Shown piece after piece: positions 47,883-61,330 of a stretch of DNA of 64,000 nt; the stretch's first letter is position 1; each line of letters starts with the position of its first letter. The notes under the pieces are model-generated. The model had not been told where the DNA came from, did no database searches, and saw nothing but the letters and a program-made list of their open reading frames with translations. Position numbers and translations under genes: made by a program. This DNA comes from Melanocharis versteri (Eukaryota > Chordata > Aves > Passeriformes > Melanocharitidae): positions 76,351-140,350 of the forward strand of contig VZTG01001869.1 in assembly GCA_013397845.1 (NCBI GenBank). The letters are read 5' to 3'.

Positions 47883-50556
47883 GTATGAAAATAGATCTTT
47901 CTCTGAATAAGTTAAGTGGACAAAAGTATCTTGGTTTTGGATATGTAATGTATACACTTACTGGTCTTTAAAATTACTGAGTGTGGATTCTTAGGGTTGG
48001 CTGACATTCTCCTTGAATGAGATTAATACTCCTTGTATAGTAAAAGATGGCCTTTAAAATTATTCAAGAATGCTTTTGGTATGAATTACTTACATTTTAG
48101 TGTAGCTAGTTACAGTAGATATGCAGATGTGCTACAACTTCAAGTACTCTCAGTTAGCCTTCTATATTTGAGTAGCTTTACTGCATTAGGAAAAAAAAGT
48201 CTGGCAAGTAAATTTCTAGCTGTTCCTTTTTATCTGACATTGCATATAGCTGCTCCAAACAGGCAGTTCCTTATATGGACAATTTTCAGAGTTCCAGGAA
48301 TTGTTCTTTTTACTGATAGATTTAGAGTGCTGAAATAAATACTTGCTGTATGGTTGCCTCTTCATATCTCATGTAGTTATAAGATACACCATGTTGTTAA
48401 TTTTAAGTAGATCTCTCCAACTGATGTTTTGGGGAAAACTCAAGTGCTGTAAATAGTCTCAAAAGCTTGGAAATATTAATGCTTTGAGAACCTTCAGAAG
48501 GGATACCGTGATACCGTGTCTGGACACTGAAGTGCCAAAGTTTGCACTGGCCTTTTAGATTACAAGATGGTCAACTTTTCTAACATTATTCTCTAGGATG
48601 GAAGTACCTACCAGAAGCCTAACTTAGTCCTTGAATGTGTGTAGTTCTGTACAAGGCTGTACTTGCTATAGCTCTATTCCTGTTCAGTGCTTGGAACTGA
48701 TAACGAAGTGTGAGCAGCCAGCTGATACTTGAGTCTCCTTTGTCCTGGCAGGGCTCTGTGCCTTGTCTCCCATGCACTGCTCTCTGCATACAGAGGGCTT
48801 CTGAGATGGCTTTCTGGTAGACTGCTCAGTGGGGTTTGTCACTCTGCTGATCACTTCACAGGAATGAGTTCCATGGGGCCCTTAAGTAGATGAGATGGTA
48901 GGTTCTGCTCCTGCTCTACAGACAGAAGATCTGGAGGTGGACAAAGTTCAGTGCAAAGCTGAAGATGCATATCTTTCTTCATTCCTTTGTTTTCAGAACC
49001 TATGCATTCAAGCTTTTGACAGTTACTTTAGATCTGAAGCAGTGGATTTTTTTGTTCTGGAATGCAGTTATAGATGCTTACTGTTTCTAGAAAACAGATC
49101 TTATGCCTTCATCAAAGCATGCAGCTACTAACCACAGAAATTTCTGTTGAGAAGTGTATGCTCAGCATCTCTGTAAGACTCCAGCAAAATGGCTGGAGTT
49201 TTTTCTTTTCTCCAGTGCAATACTCAAGAAACTGCCTTGCTTTCCAAAATGTTTTTGTCTTGATATTGATTTTCCACCTTCACTGAATAAATAAGAGTAG
49301 GGAGACTCACATGTTGCTTCAAACTACACTGTTCTATAAATGCCAGTTATCCTGTATTTCAGATGAGGAGAATACCTCTGAGACATGAACTGTTAGCAGT
49401 GCATTTCCTCAAAAGACCTAAATTTAGCTTGGTAGATATCTACAATTTAAGCATTTTCTTGTCAGAAGTGCTGTTTCAGTTTTAATTCTAAGTGCTGTGC
49501 TGAAATGTAAGACTTAAGCCAGTGTGATACTCAAAACTGCATATTTTCATAACCAAATGAAATATGCAGTAGAATATGAAGAAGCAGCAGACTAGTGCAA
49601 AGCATTTGGGGTTTTTTGGGTCTACTTTACTATGTCTCACTGTAGTGTGGGAAGAAATTTAGGCATAGGTCTTTGCATGTGACAGTGAAAGATTACAGGT
49701 TGACAGTGGTCTCATATAGTTGTTTTCATTTTGATTTATTTTAATATTGCCCTAGCAGCAGCTGACTGAGGTCAGTCTAGTCCTAGGTCCATCTCTGCAG
49801 CTTGCAAAGCATTTTAGCATGTGGCTGAAGTTTCCTATTTTTTGGTAAAGGTTTGTATATGAGTAGCAGAAAGTTTCATTGTATTGTTCATCTCTGCTGC
49901 AGTTATGTAAGAGAAAGCTTGGAATTCTGCCTGATCTGTGTGCAGGTCAGAGCAAAGTGAAAGTAAAACAAATAAATTAAATTAAGATGAGGAGAGGTAC
50001 AAGAAGTAAATACTGGGAGAATTTGTAAGCTTGAAATTCAGCATACACTTGTGTGATACTATGAGAACTTCCTCTGGTTTGGGAAGCTATTTAGCTTAGC
50101 AGGATCTCATAGATACGTGTATTCTCATACAGGAAATAAATTGCCTTTGACAGAGCCTATTAACTTCAGGCATTTACAGGTGACACACAGTGGGTCAAAT
50201 TTGTCTGCTTAGGAGCTATTTTGATATTGAGAGTTCAAGCTCTTTTACAGGGAATGAAGGTCATACATATCATTGGTTGCCACAGGTGAGGAGGCAAATG
50301 ATGATTTATTAAACTTGGGAACTTGTGTGTTTAAGCCGTTAATAAATGAAATGACAATATTGGGTTCTCCCCTTTATATGGTAATATCTTAGTGGGGGAA
50401 AAGAAATCCAACATAATTCTTCCCAGGTTTTTTTGATAAAGTATGCATACTAGCAGAGCGACATGGATTACAGCAGCATGATTTTTTGTGTGATTGCTTA
50501 CTGTATGTTTTAGCTAACCCAGATTTTTAAAGTATTAATCCTCTATTTTTTTCTAG
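47883..50556 (+). other. PIGG: PIGG intron 7
   Basis: 2.7 kb, phase 0. AT-rich, with no recognised repeat family or RNA gene. Confidence 0.88.
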
Positions 50557-50838
50557 GTTCTGCTATTGCTTTTGCTCAGCGTTCCAAAAGCCCTGAGCAA
50601 GCGGGCAGAATTTGAAGTGCCCCTCTCCCCTCCACTGTTCTCTCTGCTGTTTTACTTGATGTGTTTGATGCTGTGTGCTGTTCATGTCATTGTATGCACA
50701 TCAGCAGAAAGTTTGTGCTATTTCTGCAGTATGTCCTGGTTGACAGCAGTTGGAGTGATGATGCTGATTTCTGCACTCATGTGTGGTATTTTATCTGCTA
50801 TTGCAAAGATCTTTGAGAATTCCAGACTTCCACCGAAG
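50557..50838 (+). CDS. PIGG: PIGG coding exon 8 (membrane domain start)
   Basis: 94 codons, residues 446-539, both junctions phase 0. VLLLLLLSVP completes the second membrane span (about 434-454). LFSLLFYLMCLMLCAVHVIV (about 473-492) and WLTAVGVMMLISALMCGILS (about 506-525) are the next two. CTSAESLCYFC, between them, is a signature shared with human PIGG. In this family the spans after the catalytic domain are where PIGF is thought to act as partner. The acceptor is TTTTTCTAG|GTT and the donor CCGAAG|GTGAGA. Confidence 0.96.
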
Positions 50839-52311
50839 GTGAGAGCACGCATTAATTATGGTTCAAAAAGTTTTATTTTTCGTGGTATACTGTCAGTTAA
50901 GATTTTGTTTTCTCTGTGTGTGCTTAAAGAAATTCGTATTTGTAATGTAATTTGAATAGTTTAAAATTGTAATTGAAATGTGCTGTTGTTGCCATGACAT
51001 GATACTGACTGATGAAGACCTAAGAAGTGCTTATTTTAACATAACTTGAATAAATTTTTTAAATACTGTACAGTATTTTTCAGTTGACTTTATGAGATTG
51101 GAAACAGTTATGCTGTGTACAAATCCTATGCTGTTACACAGTTATGTTTCACAATTGCAATTAAAGCAAGATGCGTAATTAATACTTTACAACAGTATGC
51201 ACAAAGGACAGTGATGATACAACAGACAATAATGCTCTAAGAAAAATGTACCTTGCCAGTATACCTTTTCTTGTATTGGTGTTATTAATGTTTGGGTTTT
51301 TTTTTTTAATATTTTTGAAAATGCAACAGAGGGAGCTAATTTAATCTATCTTTTCTACTTTTTAAATTTCAGAAATAGAGTTTGTTTAAATCTTTGGAGT
51401 TCTCAAAGTGTTCTCAGTGCGAGGAGTTACCTTCTGTATGTTACTTGAGTTTTATTGTTGTGTTGAATAGAATACGGGTAGTTCCAAGGAAACAGAATTT
51501 GCAATGTCTTTTCTTCCACTGTGAAACTCAGTGTGCCAAGAGCTGTCAGTCACACCATAAAACCAGCTTCTAGCTGTTTTTTCTGCTGCTTGTTAGTCAT
51601 ATTTTTCAAAGGTCTCTGATGTTCAATAGCTTCACTGCTCATAGTACTCCATTCAATGGTGCAACCTCTGTGCAGTACAGTACTTCATCAATCTGTGTTT
51701 CTTAGAATCATGCTTGGGGGTTTAGTACCTTTTTTTTAAGTGCGTGACAAAATATGGCAAGTACTTTGCTTTAATGGTATGATGGCATGCTCTATCAAGA
51801 TAAAAATCAAACTTTCTGACTTGAAGAAACATTTTGTAACAGCTATATTTCTTACAATTTGGAAAATTCAGTATTCCTGAGTAAATATTAGTTTTGCACT
51901 CTGTGCAGATATGTGCTGTAATTCCTGAGTGTAGAGTTATATCTAAATTCTTAAAAGTAAGGTTGCTAATATATTTTGTTCAAACTATACCAGATTATAA
52001 TTTTGTTTCTGTAATTTCTGACTAGGTGTTCTTTTTCTTAGAAAAAGAAGAAGAATATAGCCTTGAACTAATAATTCATGCTCCAATGTAGAAATCTCAC
52101 ATGTACTTGGTGTGCAATGACAAACAAACACAACTATGAAAGATAAACTTGTTTTTCATCTTGTTAGCAGTTCCTCTAATTTTAGTAAACAGTAGAAATC
52201 TAAATATGATGAATTTTGTAGACGTGCATAAAATTTACATACATTTCACTCCAGTACCATGGAGAGCAATGACAACAGATGATACGTTTCTTCTCCAGGT
52301 AGATAGTCTCA

Positions 52312-52505
52312 AAGAATCACAGAATGATAGAATTGTCTGGGTTGGAAGAGATCTGAAAGATCATCCAGTTCCAAATCCCTTCCATGGGCAGGGACACCTT
52401 CCACTGGACCAGGTTGCTCAGAGCTCTCTCTAGCCTGACCTTCCAGGGAGAGGGCATCCACAGCTTCTCTGGGCAACCTGTTCTAGTGTCTCACTACCCT
52501 CAGAT
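52312..52505 (-). mobile_element. CR1 LINE 3' end (antisense)
   Basis: It reads as the reverse of a CR1 3' terminus: 'aatcacagaatgatagaatt' (reverse of the ATTCTATGATT octamers), 'gggttggaagagatctgaaa', 'tccatgggcagggacacctt', 'actggaccaggttgctcaga', 'catccacagcttctctgggc'. It is 5'-truncated at about 52505 and is a recognisable middle-aged copy. Confidence 0.92.
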
Positions 52506-55500
52506 CATCTGCTTCAAGTTGATAATATGCAAATGAGGCTTTCTGCGGTGTTTTCCAGGTTTGTGTGTGTGTGTTTGTTTTTTCAGGGCTGGGGCAGATA
52601 GAAATAAAAAATACTGGATTCTCCATCCCAGGTTGGTCTGTGATCATATTTCTACCTGAGACATATCTGAAAATGTGAGAAGCTTAAGTATATCTTACGA
52701 AGATTAGGCAGTAGTAATTCTGGTTGAGGCAGACATGACTTTGTATTCAGACCTGTAGAAATACATTTTTGTCATCCCGTCTTCACTGTTATTCCATAGG
52801 TGACTGAATTACTGGATGTGTATCTCATCTCATCAGTCAAGGGAGGCTTTGCTGTCTCTGTTCAAGTTCCAAAGAAAGCCTGAAATATATCGTAGGTTTA
52901 GTTAGTATGTGCCTTCATTCCAGACATGTATAAAAGCAGTGACTTGGTTCTGATTAACATTTTTACCAGTCTCAGGGCTGTTGTAGAATGATGTGATGGG
53001 GTTTTTTTTGGGTCTGCTTAGACAAATACGGAGCCTGGAGAAGGTGAAAGGAGCAGTGTATAAATGTGGTGCTGCTTCTAATGCGGATGTGTTCCAGACA
53101 TTCATGTCTGTCTTTCATCCCCTCTACAGTAGAATGCCTGGGTTTTGGGGGAGAAACTGGTTGTTTTTATATGCTGTGTCTTGATCTCAAAGGGCCTTCT
53201 GTGTGAGTTATGAATATCACTTATGCTAAAATATCTCTGAATCCAAGTGTTTTGTGACCTGTGCATCTCCACATTGTGAATTTGCATGTGGAGTCCACTT
53301 CTGAAAGAATTCGGAAGCCCTGGTCTTCTGATGGTGGGAGTAGAATCCTGAATCATGGCCTTTCTAGTTAAAAAAAAGGCTATAAAAAGTCTTTTCTAAG
53401 CTCAAGCTATGCGATAATGTAGGTATTTTAAAAGTAATTAAGATAAGCTCTCCTGTTAATGACTTCAGAGCTTTTTTCCTTCAAATTGTTTCCGTTCACA
53501 TCTAAAGATTTCTCTGAAGTGCTTCTCATTTGTAATGTTTTTTTTTCCCCACTGTGGCTGAATATAGAAACTGATTACCAAGTTCATGAATTTTCTGAAG
53601 ACCAGTGCAGGCAGTGTTAGCATCTGCTTCCTGACTGTTATTTATAGATTCTGATTGCTATGTTTCTAGCAGCACCAGTCCCTTTTTTTAATGATACTTC
53701 AGGCTTTAAATAGTTCTGCAGCCCTTTATGCATTCCAGAAAATTGTTAAAAATTTTAACTTCTTGTTCATAGTTTCACTGTAATTGCTTGGTAGTTGATT
53801 TAAGCATGGTATTTACTACTACCAGTTGTGGGCGTTTTTCCCCCTGTTTCTGATAGAAATAAAAACTAACAGTTTTTTTGAAACTAGAACACAGAAGTTA
53901 AGGCTTGTCAAGTAGAGGTCTTGAGAATTTTCATTATGCAGAATTATAGTGAGTTTTTATTACATCTACAAAATGTCTTTACTTCAGTTTGTTTTAAAGA
54001 ACCTATTAATTTAACAGTATTTTTGGTTTTCCTCCTTTGTTTGATATTCTTGATGAATTGAACAATGTTACATTTTTATGCAATTGCACCTAAAATATTT
54101 TTGGCTTTTTCTGACTTGGGGAGAAAAAAGCTGATGAGGTGGTGTCTTTACCAGATAGCTTTCAGAAATGGTCCCAGACTACTCTAAAAATGTAGGGGCA
54201 AGTGTGATCTGTAGTACTTTGTCATGGAAAAGTTACCATCATAGAGAATCAAGACTGGGTTCAGGGAGCTCAAGTATCAGAAGGGAACATAATGATAAGT
54301 GTTTAAATTGTGAATGATGGTGAGCATGAAAAATAAAATGTTTCTCATCCGAAAAGTAGTTGCAGAATTTCTCAGGCATTAGCTGTAGATGGTTAACCAC
54401 AAAAAAACGAGATAACTGGAATAAGACTCAGAACACAGACTACAGGAGGTTTTATTTCGAAGTGAAGAAGTTTCAAAATTTGATGATCAAGGGTGCATGT
54501 ATTCCATTGTTTATATACTGGCACTTTTGCACGCTAGCAAGGTATGTTCAAAGATAGGGCAGAGAGGTCAGTTTCTGTATTGCTTAAATACTAGTGCTGT
54601 TACATCAGTTGTTAAAGCTGCCTTGGCTTGGGAGATGGTATGCTTACATCATTTGAAGCCTGGCATTTAAAGATTTCTAAACAAAAGCCTCTCTTTTAAG
54701 TTTGTTTGCCAAGATATCAAACAAACTGAGAGTCATACAGGTTTTTTAGTATCTGGAGTGTGTGCTGAGTTCCTGAGGGTTGGAAATGTTCAGCAGCTGG
54801 AAAAATAGAGCTGTGAATATCAGAATAAGACCTACATTTCAGTGCCTTTAGACCAAATCTAAAAACTAGGTAAAACCTAAGTAATATATCTAATAATACA
54901 GACTGTATATGACACCATACTCATGACATTCATAATAAGGCACAGTTCATATATAAGGAATTAGAAGTAAATTTAGAAAACCTTGATGAAGGTATTTCCA
55001 GAATTTCTTAAGATTATCAAGGCTCAGGGGATTATAATTTGCGTAATAATTTTTAATTTTGCATAGTGATTTAACTCTGATCTGAAATGTTTTTGTAAAT
55101 AGTAATAGTAAATGTCACTGGGCTTTAATCCTATGATGTGAATGTAAGAGTAATTTTTTTCTCTTTTCACTGAAGTTGTGAGAGGCAAGCAGGCAAGAAA
55201 TACAGATTTCTGACCCTGGGACATTTCACATTAATGCCATCATTTTAATGAGGTTTTTGTATGTTCCCTGTTGATAATGCATCACCTCTTCAGTTTTCAT
55301 ATCAGTTGCTGCCAGCAACCAGATACAAGAGACCAATCCTTCTATAGATTTTGTGTTATGTCTTACGAAGAAGACAAATTATATCACAGACTTGTTCATT
55401 CTCATTTATTTAGGATCTCAGATTCCTTTTTCTCTGCAAGCAGATGGTGCTTACATGCTCATTTATTTAGTTAGCCAAGATCTTTAAGGTCAGCATGATA

Positions 55501-56619
55501 GAATTATTGGAATTTAAACTTGCTGAAAATCCGTCATGTACTGTTTTTGTCTCAGCTTTGTGAATTTCATGCTCTTTGGTCTTTGCACAGACTACCTTGT
55601 CCTTTTGTTCCAAATACCAGCTTATGGTATTTGCTTTTCAGAATAGAGTCCTAAACAAACCTGAGTGGTCTTTAGAACTCCAAAGAAATTTCAAATGCTA
55701 ATAAATTTAGATTGAACCTGGGCATTTTTTCAGGTTATCAGTATTTTTCCCCCCCCATTATTGTTGTGTGTAACCTCATGGGGACTTTTTTGGTTGTGTA
55801 GGGTTTTGTTTGTGTGTTTGCTTGTTTGTGTTGTTGGGTTTTTTTAAATGAAATGACTTTGATGTAATGTATTTTTTAACAACACAAGAAATGAAGGAGA
55901 TGTGAACAGGTCATAGTTGTAATTATAGCTCCTGCATTCTTTCACATACATCTCATTAAATTTCAATTTGGCAAAAGTTTTTTTCCCCTAAAGCAAAATT
56001 CCTAATAATGTTAACTATCTTCTTGCATCGTGTGTTTGTTGTCTTCTCTGTGTTACATAGTCTTGTTTATTGAATAAAAATACATATGCTGCTGTCAGTA
56101 AGTCATAAATACACGTGAGACTTGCATCTAAGATGCTCAGAGATGCTTGTATTGTTTATACCTGCTTTCTTGTTACCTGCTCAAAGGTTAGTTTGTTTTG
56201 ATTTTCTTTTAACATGATTTAAACCATGCAGGAATTGCAGTACACTGTGCATCTTTTAATTTAGTAGGTTCTCTGAAATTTCTCCCTGTGCATATTCAAG
56301 ATTTTTTTAAAGTTTGTTCATAGGTCAAATGTAGGAGGATGATGTGGTTAAAATACACAGTTAAAGAAATGAACGTGAAAGTAGTTTCAGAGATCTTTGT
56401 TCTGAAGTAAAAATGGCATGCAGTAATTTCAGTCTGGCTTTTAAATTTTTTGTTTTATTAGGTGCTTAAAATACCAATTTAAGACATACTCCATGATATT
56501 CTCTAATAGTGCAAAAATAGATAAAACATAATAGTAACGTATGGGTTTTGAGAGTGTCTTCCCCAAAATTCTTCACAAGTATGTATGTTACCCTATTTTT
56601 AAGGTATGTTAGGAAGCTC

Positions 56620-57250
56620 CTGCTGATTGCAGTGTCCTCCGGGGCTGAGTGTTTGTCTTGCCTTGCTGTTGGAGCGCAGCTGTCCATTCCTGTCCTGGGT
56701 CACTGTCCCCAGCTCTGGCTCTGACTTTGAGGGGAGATTAAACAGAGGTGTCTCTGGTCAGTGGCCCTGTGACCTCCCACACATAGGTGTGTGCTCTGGG
56801 CCCTCCAGTTAATCATGCTGGCCTACAAGCTTGTCAATCCACGGTCTCTTTCCTGCTGCTGACACCCTGACCTCTCCTGTATGTACTCTGATCCATCCAG
56901 CTGCTGGCACCTTGGGCTCATAGTCCTGATGGCCAGTGGTCCCCTCTCCAGTCACTCTGGCACGTGCTGCAATCATGGCACTGCAGATGTGTGGGTCCAG
57001 TCACCCATGATCACTCTGCACCTGCTGGCACTTGCTTTTACTTGCTCTGGTCTCAAGTTTTTGACATGCAGTCTTGTCTCCAGCTACTTGCAGTGGCATC
57101 TTGCAACAGCCACAGGTGGGACAGGGAGTGGAGTTGAACAGAAAGATAGGAGAGGATTTAATAAAACAGGATAGACCACAGTGACCAGGCACAGGGCTCA
57201 GTCTGAGAAGTGCGCTGGCTCCTGCTTATATGTAACTGAATCCTTTCTCC
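56620..57250. other. GC-richer block in intron 8, unassigned
   Basis: Base composition differs from the surrounding AT-rich intron. It shows CTGCTGGCACCT-like and 'cacctgctggcacttgcttt'-like internal similarity (about 56899 and 57020), and an 'aataaaacagg' near 57158. It looks like an old transposable-element remnant, but I cannot name the family. No coding frame is convincing. Confidence 0.35.
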
Positions 57251-58306
57251 TCTTACTTTGCCCCTGTTTCCAGCATGTTCCTCATCATCCCCTCTTCCCC
57301 ATCCTTGACACTTTCTTGAAGCTTTGCTTAATGAGTTGGTACAGATCCACAGGCGTCATCAGATATCTGTAACACCCATGTACTGTCACTTCCCCTTTAT
57401 CTGTTACAGAGTCCAGACTGATGCTCTTCAGAGCTATGCTTGTGATTTCCTATTGGCCTGTCAATTAATGGCTGAAGAGTTTTGGTCATCTTTATGATCT
57501 CCCTTAGAGCATACTTGATATAGTTGCGTCTCTCTGTGGTCTTTTTATGGCTTTCTCTGTGTGCTGAAATGGTTCTTTACCTGATAACACCAGTGAACTG
57601 GATGCTGTCAACTTCCTCATGCCCTTACGCTTTCTCTTTAGCCCTATCATTGGAAGTGGTGATGACAAGGCAATTCCAATTAGCTGCTGAGAACAGGAAA
57701 TTGAGCTAATGAAGGCATTAGACAAAAAAATATTGTGGTTTTAGATAGGCACAGTTTGTGAAGTAAATAATAGATGGGTAAAGGTTTAAAGTAGATTTTA
57801 TGATGAAAGACGCGTGTCAAGCTAAGCAAGGTTAAGGGGTGCCATCAGGCAGTGACTTTGTTAACTTGAGTAGTGAGGGCTGTCACTGTCTTGAGTTGAA
57901 ACTATCACAGATTTCAACTATTAGAGAATTACTGTTATCTATATCTCAAGTTTGATTTCTTCAGGATTTCTATTTTTACTTCTACAAATATGCAACAGGT
58001 TGTGAACTTCTTTTGAACCTTCTGTTACAGGGTGGTAAGGAATCTTAATCTGTACAGTTGTGATGATTATTCATAGAGAAGTTTTATTCCTTAAACAGAA
58101 TGCAATTTTAAAAATTACTAGTATGTCGTAGTGCTAAGTGTGCTTCACTGAAATGATCCTTTCATAAACTGAGATTTCTTAAGATAGAAATAAGTTATCT
58201 TGCTATTTATTTTGTTTTCATTGCTGTAAGCACAGTATGAATACTTATAAGTGAAATTTTTATGTACTCTTTCACCACTGCTTTTTTTTTTTTTTTTTTT
58301 CTCCAG

Positions 58307-58764
58307 AATCCTGTTGTGTCCAGTTCTACCTGGTCAGAAATAGATGTGCTGATTCTGGCTGGAACTATTGGCCATGTTTTGAGTTTGGGGGCAAGCAGTT
58401 TTATAGAAGAGGAACATCAAACCTGGTATTTTCTTATCAATACGCTTTGTTTGCTGCTGTGTCAGGAACTTTGTAGAAATAATTTTCTTCTGAAAGAATG
58501 TGACCCTCAACATAGCACCAATGTGAAACAAAGTTTTGATAGTATCGGGGAAACCTCTGAGTGCAAGAATATAGATATTCCAGTAGCAAGTAATTCAAAA
58601 CTGGGCAAGGCCACCTCTTCAACAGAATTCATAAAAGGATCGGACAAGTGGATAAGCCTAGCAACTCCATGGATCATCCTTATTTGCTGTCGGCTGCTTC
58701 GATCCTTGAATCAGACAGGTGTCCAGTGGGCTCATCGGCCAGACTTTGGACACTGGTTGACAAG
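58307..58764 (+). CDS. PIGG: PIGG coding exon 9 (membrane domain)
   Basis: Residues 540-691 plus two bases of codon 692. IDVLILAGTIGHVLSLGASS, FIEEEHQTWYFLINTLCLLL and WIILICCRLLRSLNQTGVQW are near-identical to human PIGG and include three hydrophobic spans. Between them, residues about 590-645 form a polar, poorly conserved loop, also variable in other PIGG proteins. The closing HRPDFGHWLT is invariant in human. The acceptor CTCCAG|AAT follows a 19-T run; the donor ACAAG|GTGGGT is phase 2. The frame remains open for 22 codons past the donor, but similarity stops. Confidence 0.96.
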
Positions 58765-60384
58765 GTGGGTATCTGATTTACTGTCACACTTTCTGCCTAA
58801 TTTAAAAATTAATGTGTGTTTCCTTTGGTGAAAAATGTATACATTTCTGTACAGTCTCTGATCAGAAAGTGCTGCAAACGTACAAAGCAGATAAACGGTG
58901 AAGTGACGTAAGGAATTTTTCATTGCTCTTTCATACAGGAGTAATTCCTTATGTACTATCAATAGTATATAATCTTTGCCCTGCACCATGACTTATCTAA
59001 TTAATGCCAATTATACATGATAGGTTTATCAGAAGCAAAAAGTAAATATTTTCCATGTGTAAGTCAACAGTGTCTGGTTGGAGAAATTAAAAATCACTTA
59101 ATAGAATTAAACTCTTGAAATTAAGGCAGGAAGGTTCTGCATAATTCCAAACTTTATGAAGTCACAGGAGAAGATGCCACACATAGAATTCTTCCTTGTC
59201 TATCACATGCTTGTAATGCGTGGGTGAAAAGCTGAAGGAATTTTTTGAGTGTAATATGATAAACAATAAAGGGAATTTTTTATAACTGAAAGTACAGTGG
59301 ATAAGGGCTTCTGCTTTTTCTAATACCTTTCAGTAATTTTAAGGCCTACAGTTATTATTCAGTGATACTTGAACTGTCTCATGTACTTCAGTTGGTGGAT
59401 GGAGAAGCAATACTTTTTGACTGTCTAGTCAAGGTTTTGCAAACAGTAGATGAAGAGGCTCTGCTGTGTAAGATAAATAGATTTCTTGCCAGTATCTTAC
59501 AACACATAGATGAAATGTCATTCATCATTCATTGCAAATGACATGAGCAAATGGACTAATATGAGACTTGTTATTTATTGGCAGCCTCACAGATGAAATG
59601 CTAATTGCAGTGACAGGCTTGAGTGCTGAAAGACGTGAGTTATGAGGGAATTTATCGCATTATAGCAGTTGTTCTATACCAGAGTTTTCACCATGCATTT
59701 CTGCTCTTGAGAAAATGAGGAAAAAATGTCGTATTTCCTACATCAAGTTGATACGATAGATAACTCACTCCTTCATTATGGGCTAAGCCAATGTGTGAGC
59801 AGGATGAGGTGTAATTTGGTGTGACTGTGAGGATTTTTACAATTAATCCTGAGGATCTGTGAAAGATTTATTTGCCCAATAATGTCCTGAGCCAGATTTT
59901 TTCTTCAGCCTGTCAGTCCTTTTCTTTGGGGTGTGCTGGTGCCAGAAGGCCATGAAACAAGGACCTGATACTCCTGCAGCTGAAAAATTTGGTTTTGTTT
60001 CAGATACATGCTTTTACTCATGTGCTCCCCCAGAGATGTTTATTGACTCTTGGAAATGTTACCAGACTTCTAAAAATTGTGTATGCATGTATGGACTTAA
60101 CTTATAAAGATCCTGTCTTGCTTCAGGATGCTCCCACCTCTGATTTCATGGTGCTAAGTATGCCTGGAAAGCAGCAAAACCTTTTGTAGCCTTGGGCTGT
60201 GGGGGTCTCAGGGGGATAACAGAGATGGAGTGTAGACTGCAGATAGGACAGGTGCTTCCTAATTTATAACAGAAGTGGGAAATCATATATGCCCAGCTCT
60301 AACACTATTGCCTCTCAGGAACTTCCAAGCAACCCACTTGGGTAAACCCAAGGCTTTTCACACCTGTTCTGACTTACTGTGTTT

Positions 60385-60463
60385 AGTTTTTTTGTTTTGG
60401 TTTTGGTTTTGGTGGTTTTTTTTGTTTTGTTTGTTTCGTTTTTGGTTTTGGTTGTTGTTGTTG
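60385..60463 (+). repeat. TTTTG/GGTTTT-type simple repeat
   Basis: A run of only T and G (one C), built from TTTTGG and TTTG units and ending in GTTGTTGTTGTTG. It may be a decayed A-rich tail read in antisense; it directly precedes the antisense CR1 block. Confidence 0.85.
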
Positions 60464-60639
60464 AGGAAGGACAGGGGAGAAGGGAGGGAGGAGTCTATTT
60501 TTGTGTTTGGATTTTGTACCTGAATTGGAATTCATGTGAATTTGAATATGTCCGTATCTTTCTCTGTGCTGGGTAACCCCTAACTGGAGCCATGGTTGAA
60601 CACAGGGTGAGAAATAACCTTCCTCCATCTTCTGGTAAG

Positions 60640-61330
60640 GTTCTTCATAGGCAACTCCACATGCTGTTGGTTGCCTTTGCTACAAGGGCATGTTGCGTGC
60701 TGATTGTTGAGTCAGGGTCCACTCAGGCACTCAGAGTCACCTCTGAAAAGGTGGTCAGCCCCCAGTCTGTCCCGATATGTGTAGCTATTTGTTCCAGGGT
60801 GCAGGACTTGCCTCTTGCCCTCGTTTAACTTCATAAGGCAGTTTCTCCGGGCTGTCCAGGGGCCTTTGAGTGTCAGCAGACCCACCTGCTGTACCAACCA
60901 CTCCTCCCAGTTCTGTATTGTGTGCAGTTCTGTATTGCTGAGGGGGCACTGCCCTATTTCCCAGGTCATTAGTGAAGACATTAGGCAGTATTGGCCCCAG
61001 AGGGGGCCAACGCCCAAGTCCTTGGGTTGGCAGATAGTGACTTCACTTCCAGGTGGACTTTGTGCTACTAATGGCAGCCCTGTGAATCCAGCATTTGAGT
61101 ACTTTTCAGTCCCCCTGACCACTTTTCTAGCATGAGATTGTGTATGGGGATGTTATGGGAGCTGGTGTTAAAAGCCTTGTTAAAGCACAGATAGACAACA
61201 ATGCCTGCTTTATGCTCTTCCACTGAGCTTGTCTCGTCACAAAAATCTGTCAGGTTGATAAAGTATTCTCCTTCATAAAGCCATCACAACCCTATTATTA
61301 AAGTTGTCTGCCTCCCCCTTCAGTAAGGCT
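60640..61330 (-). mobile_element. CR1 LINE fragment (antisense), strongly decayed
   Basis: Recognisable reverse CR1 text: 'tgttccagggtgcaggactt', 'cctcgtttaacttcataagg', 'aaccactcctcccagttctg', 'aggtcattagtgaagacatt', 'ggatgttatgggagctggtg', 'aaaagccttgttaaagcaca', 'cacaaaaatctgtcaggttg'. It covers the ORF2 region upstream of that in the 46108-47180 copy, plus some overlap. Many indels; no open frame. Confidence 0.85.

Larger units (their letters stand above)
50839..58306 (+). other. PIGG: PIGG intron 8
   Basis: 7.5 kb, phase 0. It contains a CR1 fragment (52312-52505). The block 56620-57250 is GC-richer than its surroundings. The remaining sequence is AT-rich with no recognisable element. 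It ends in a 19-T run (58282-58300) directly before CTCCAG. Confidence 0.88.
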
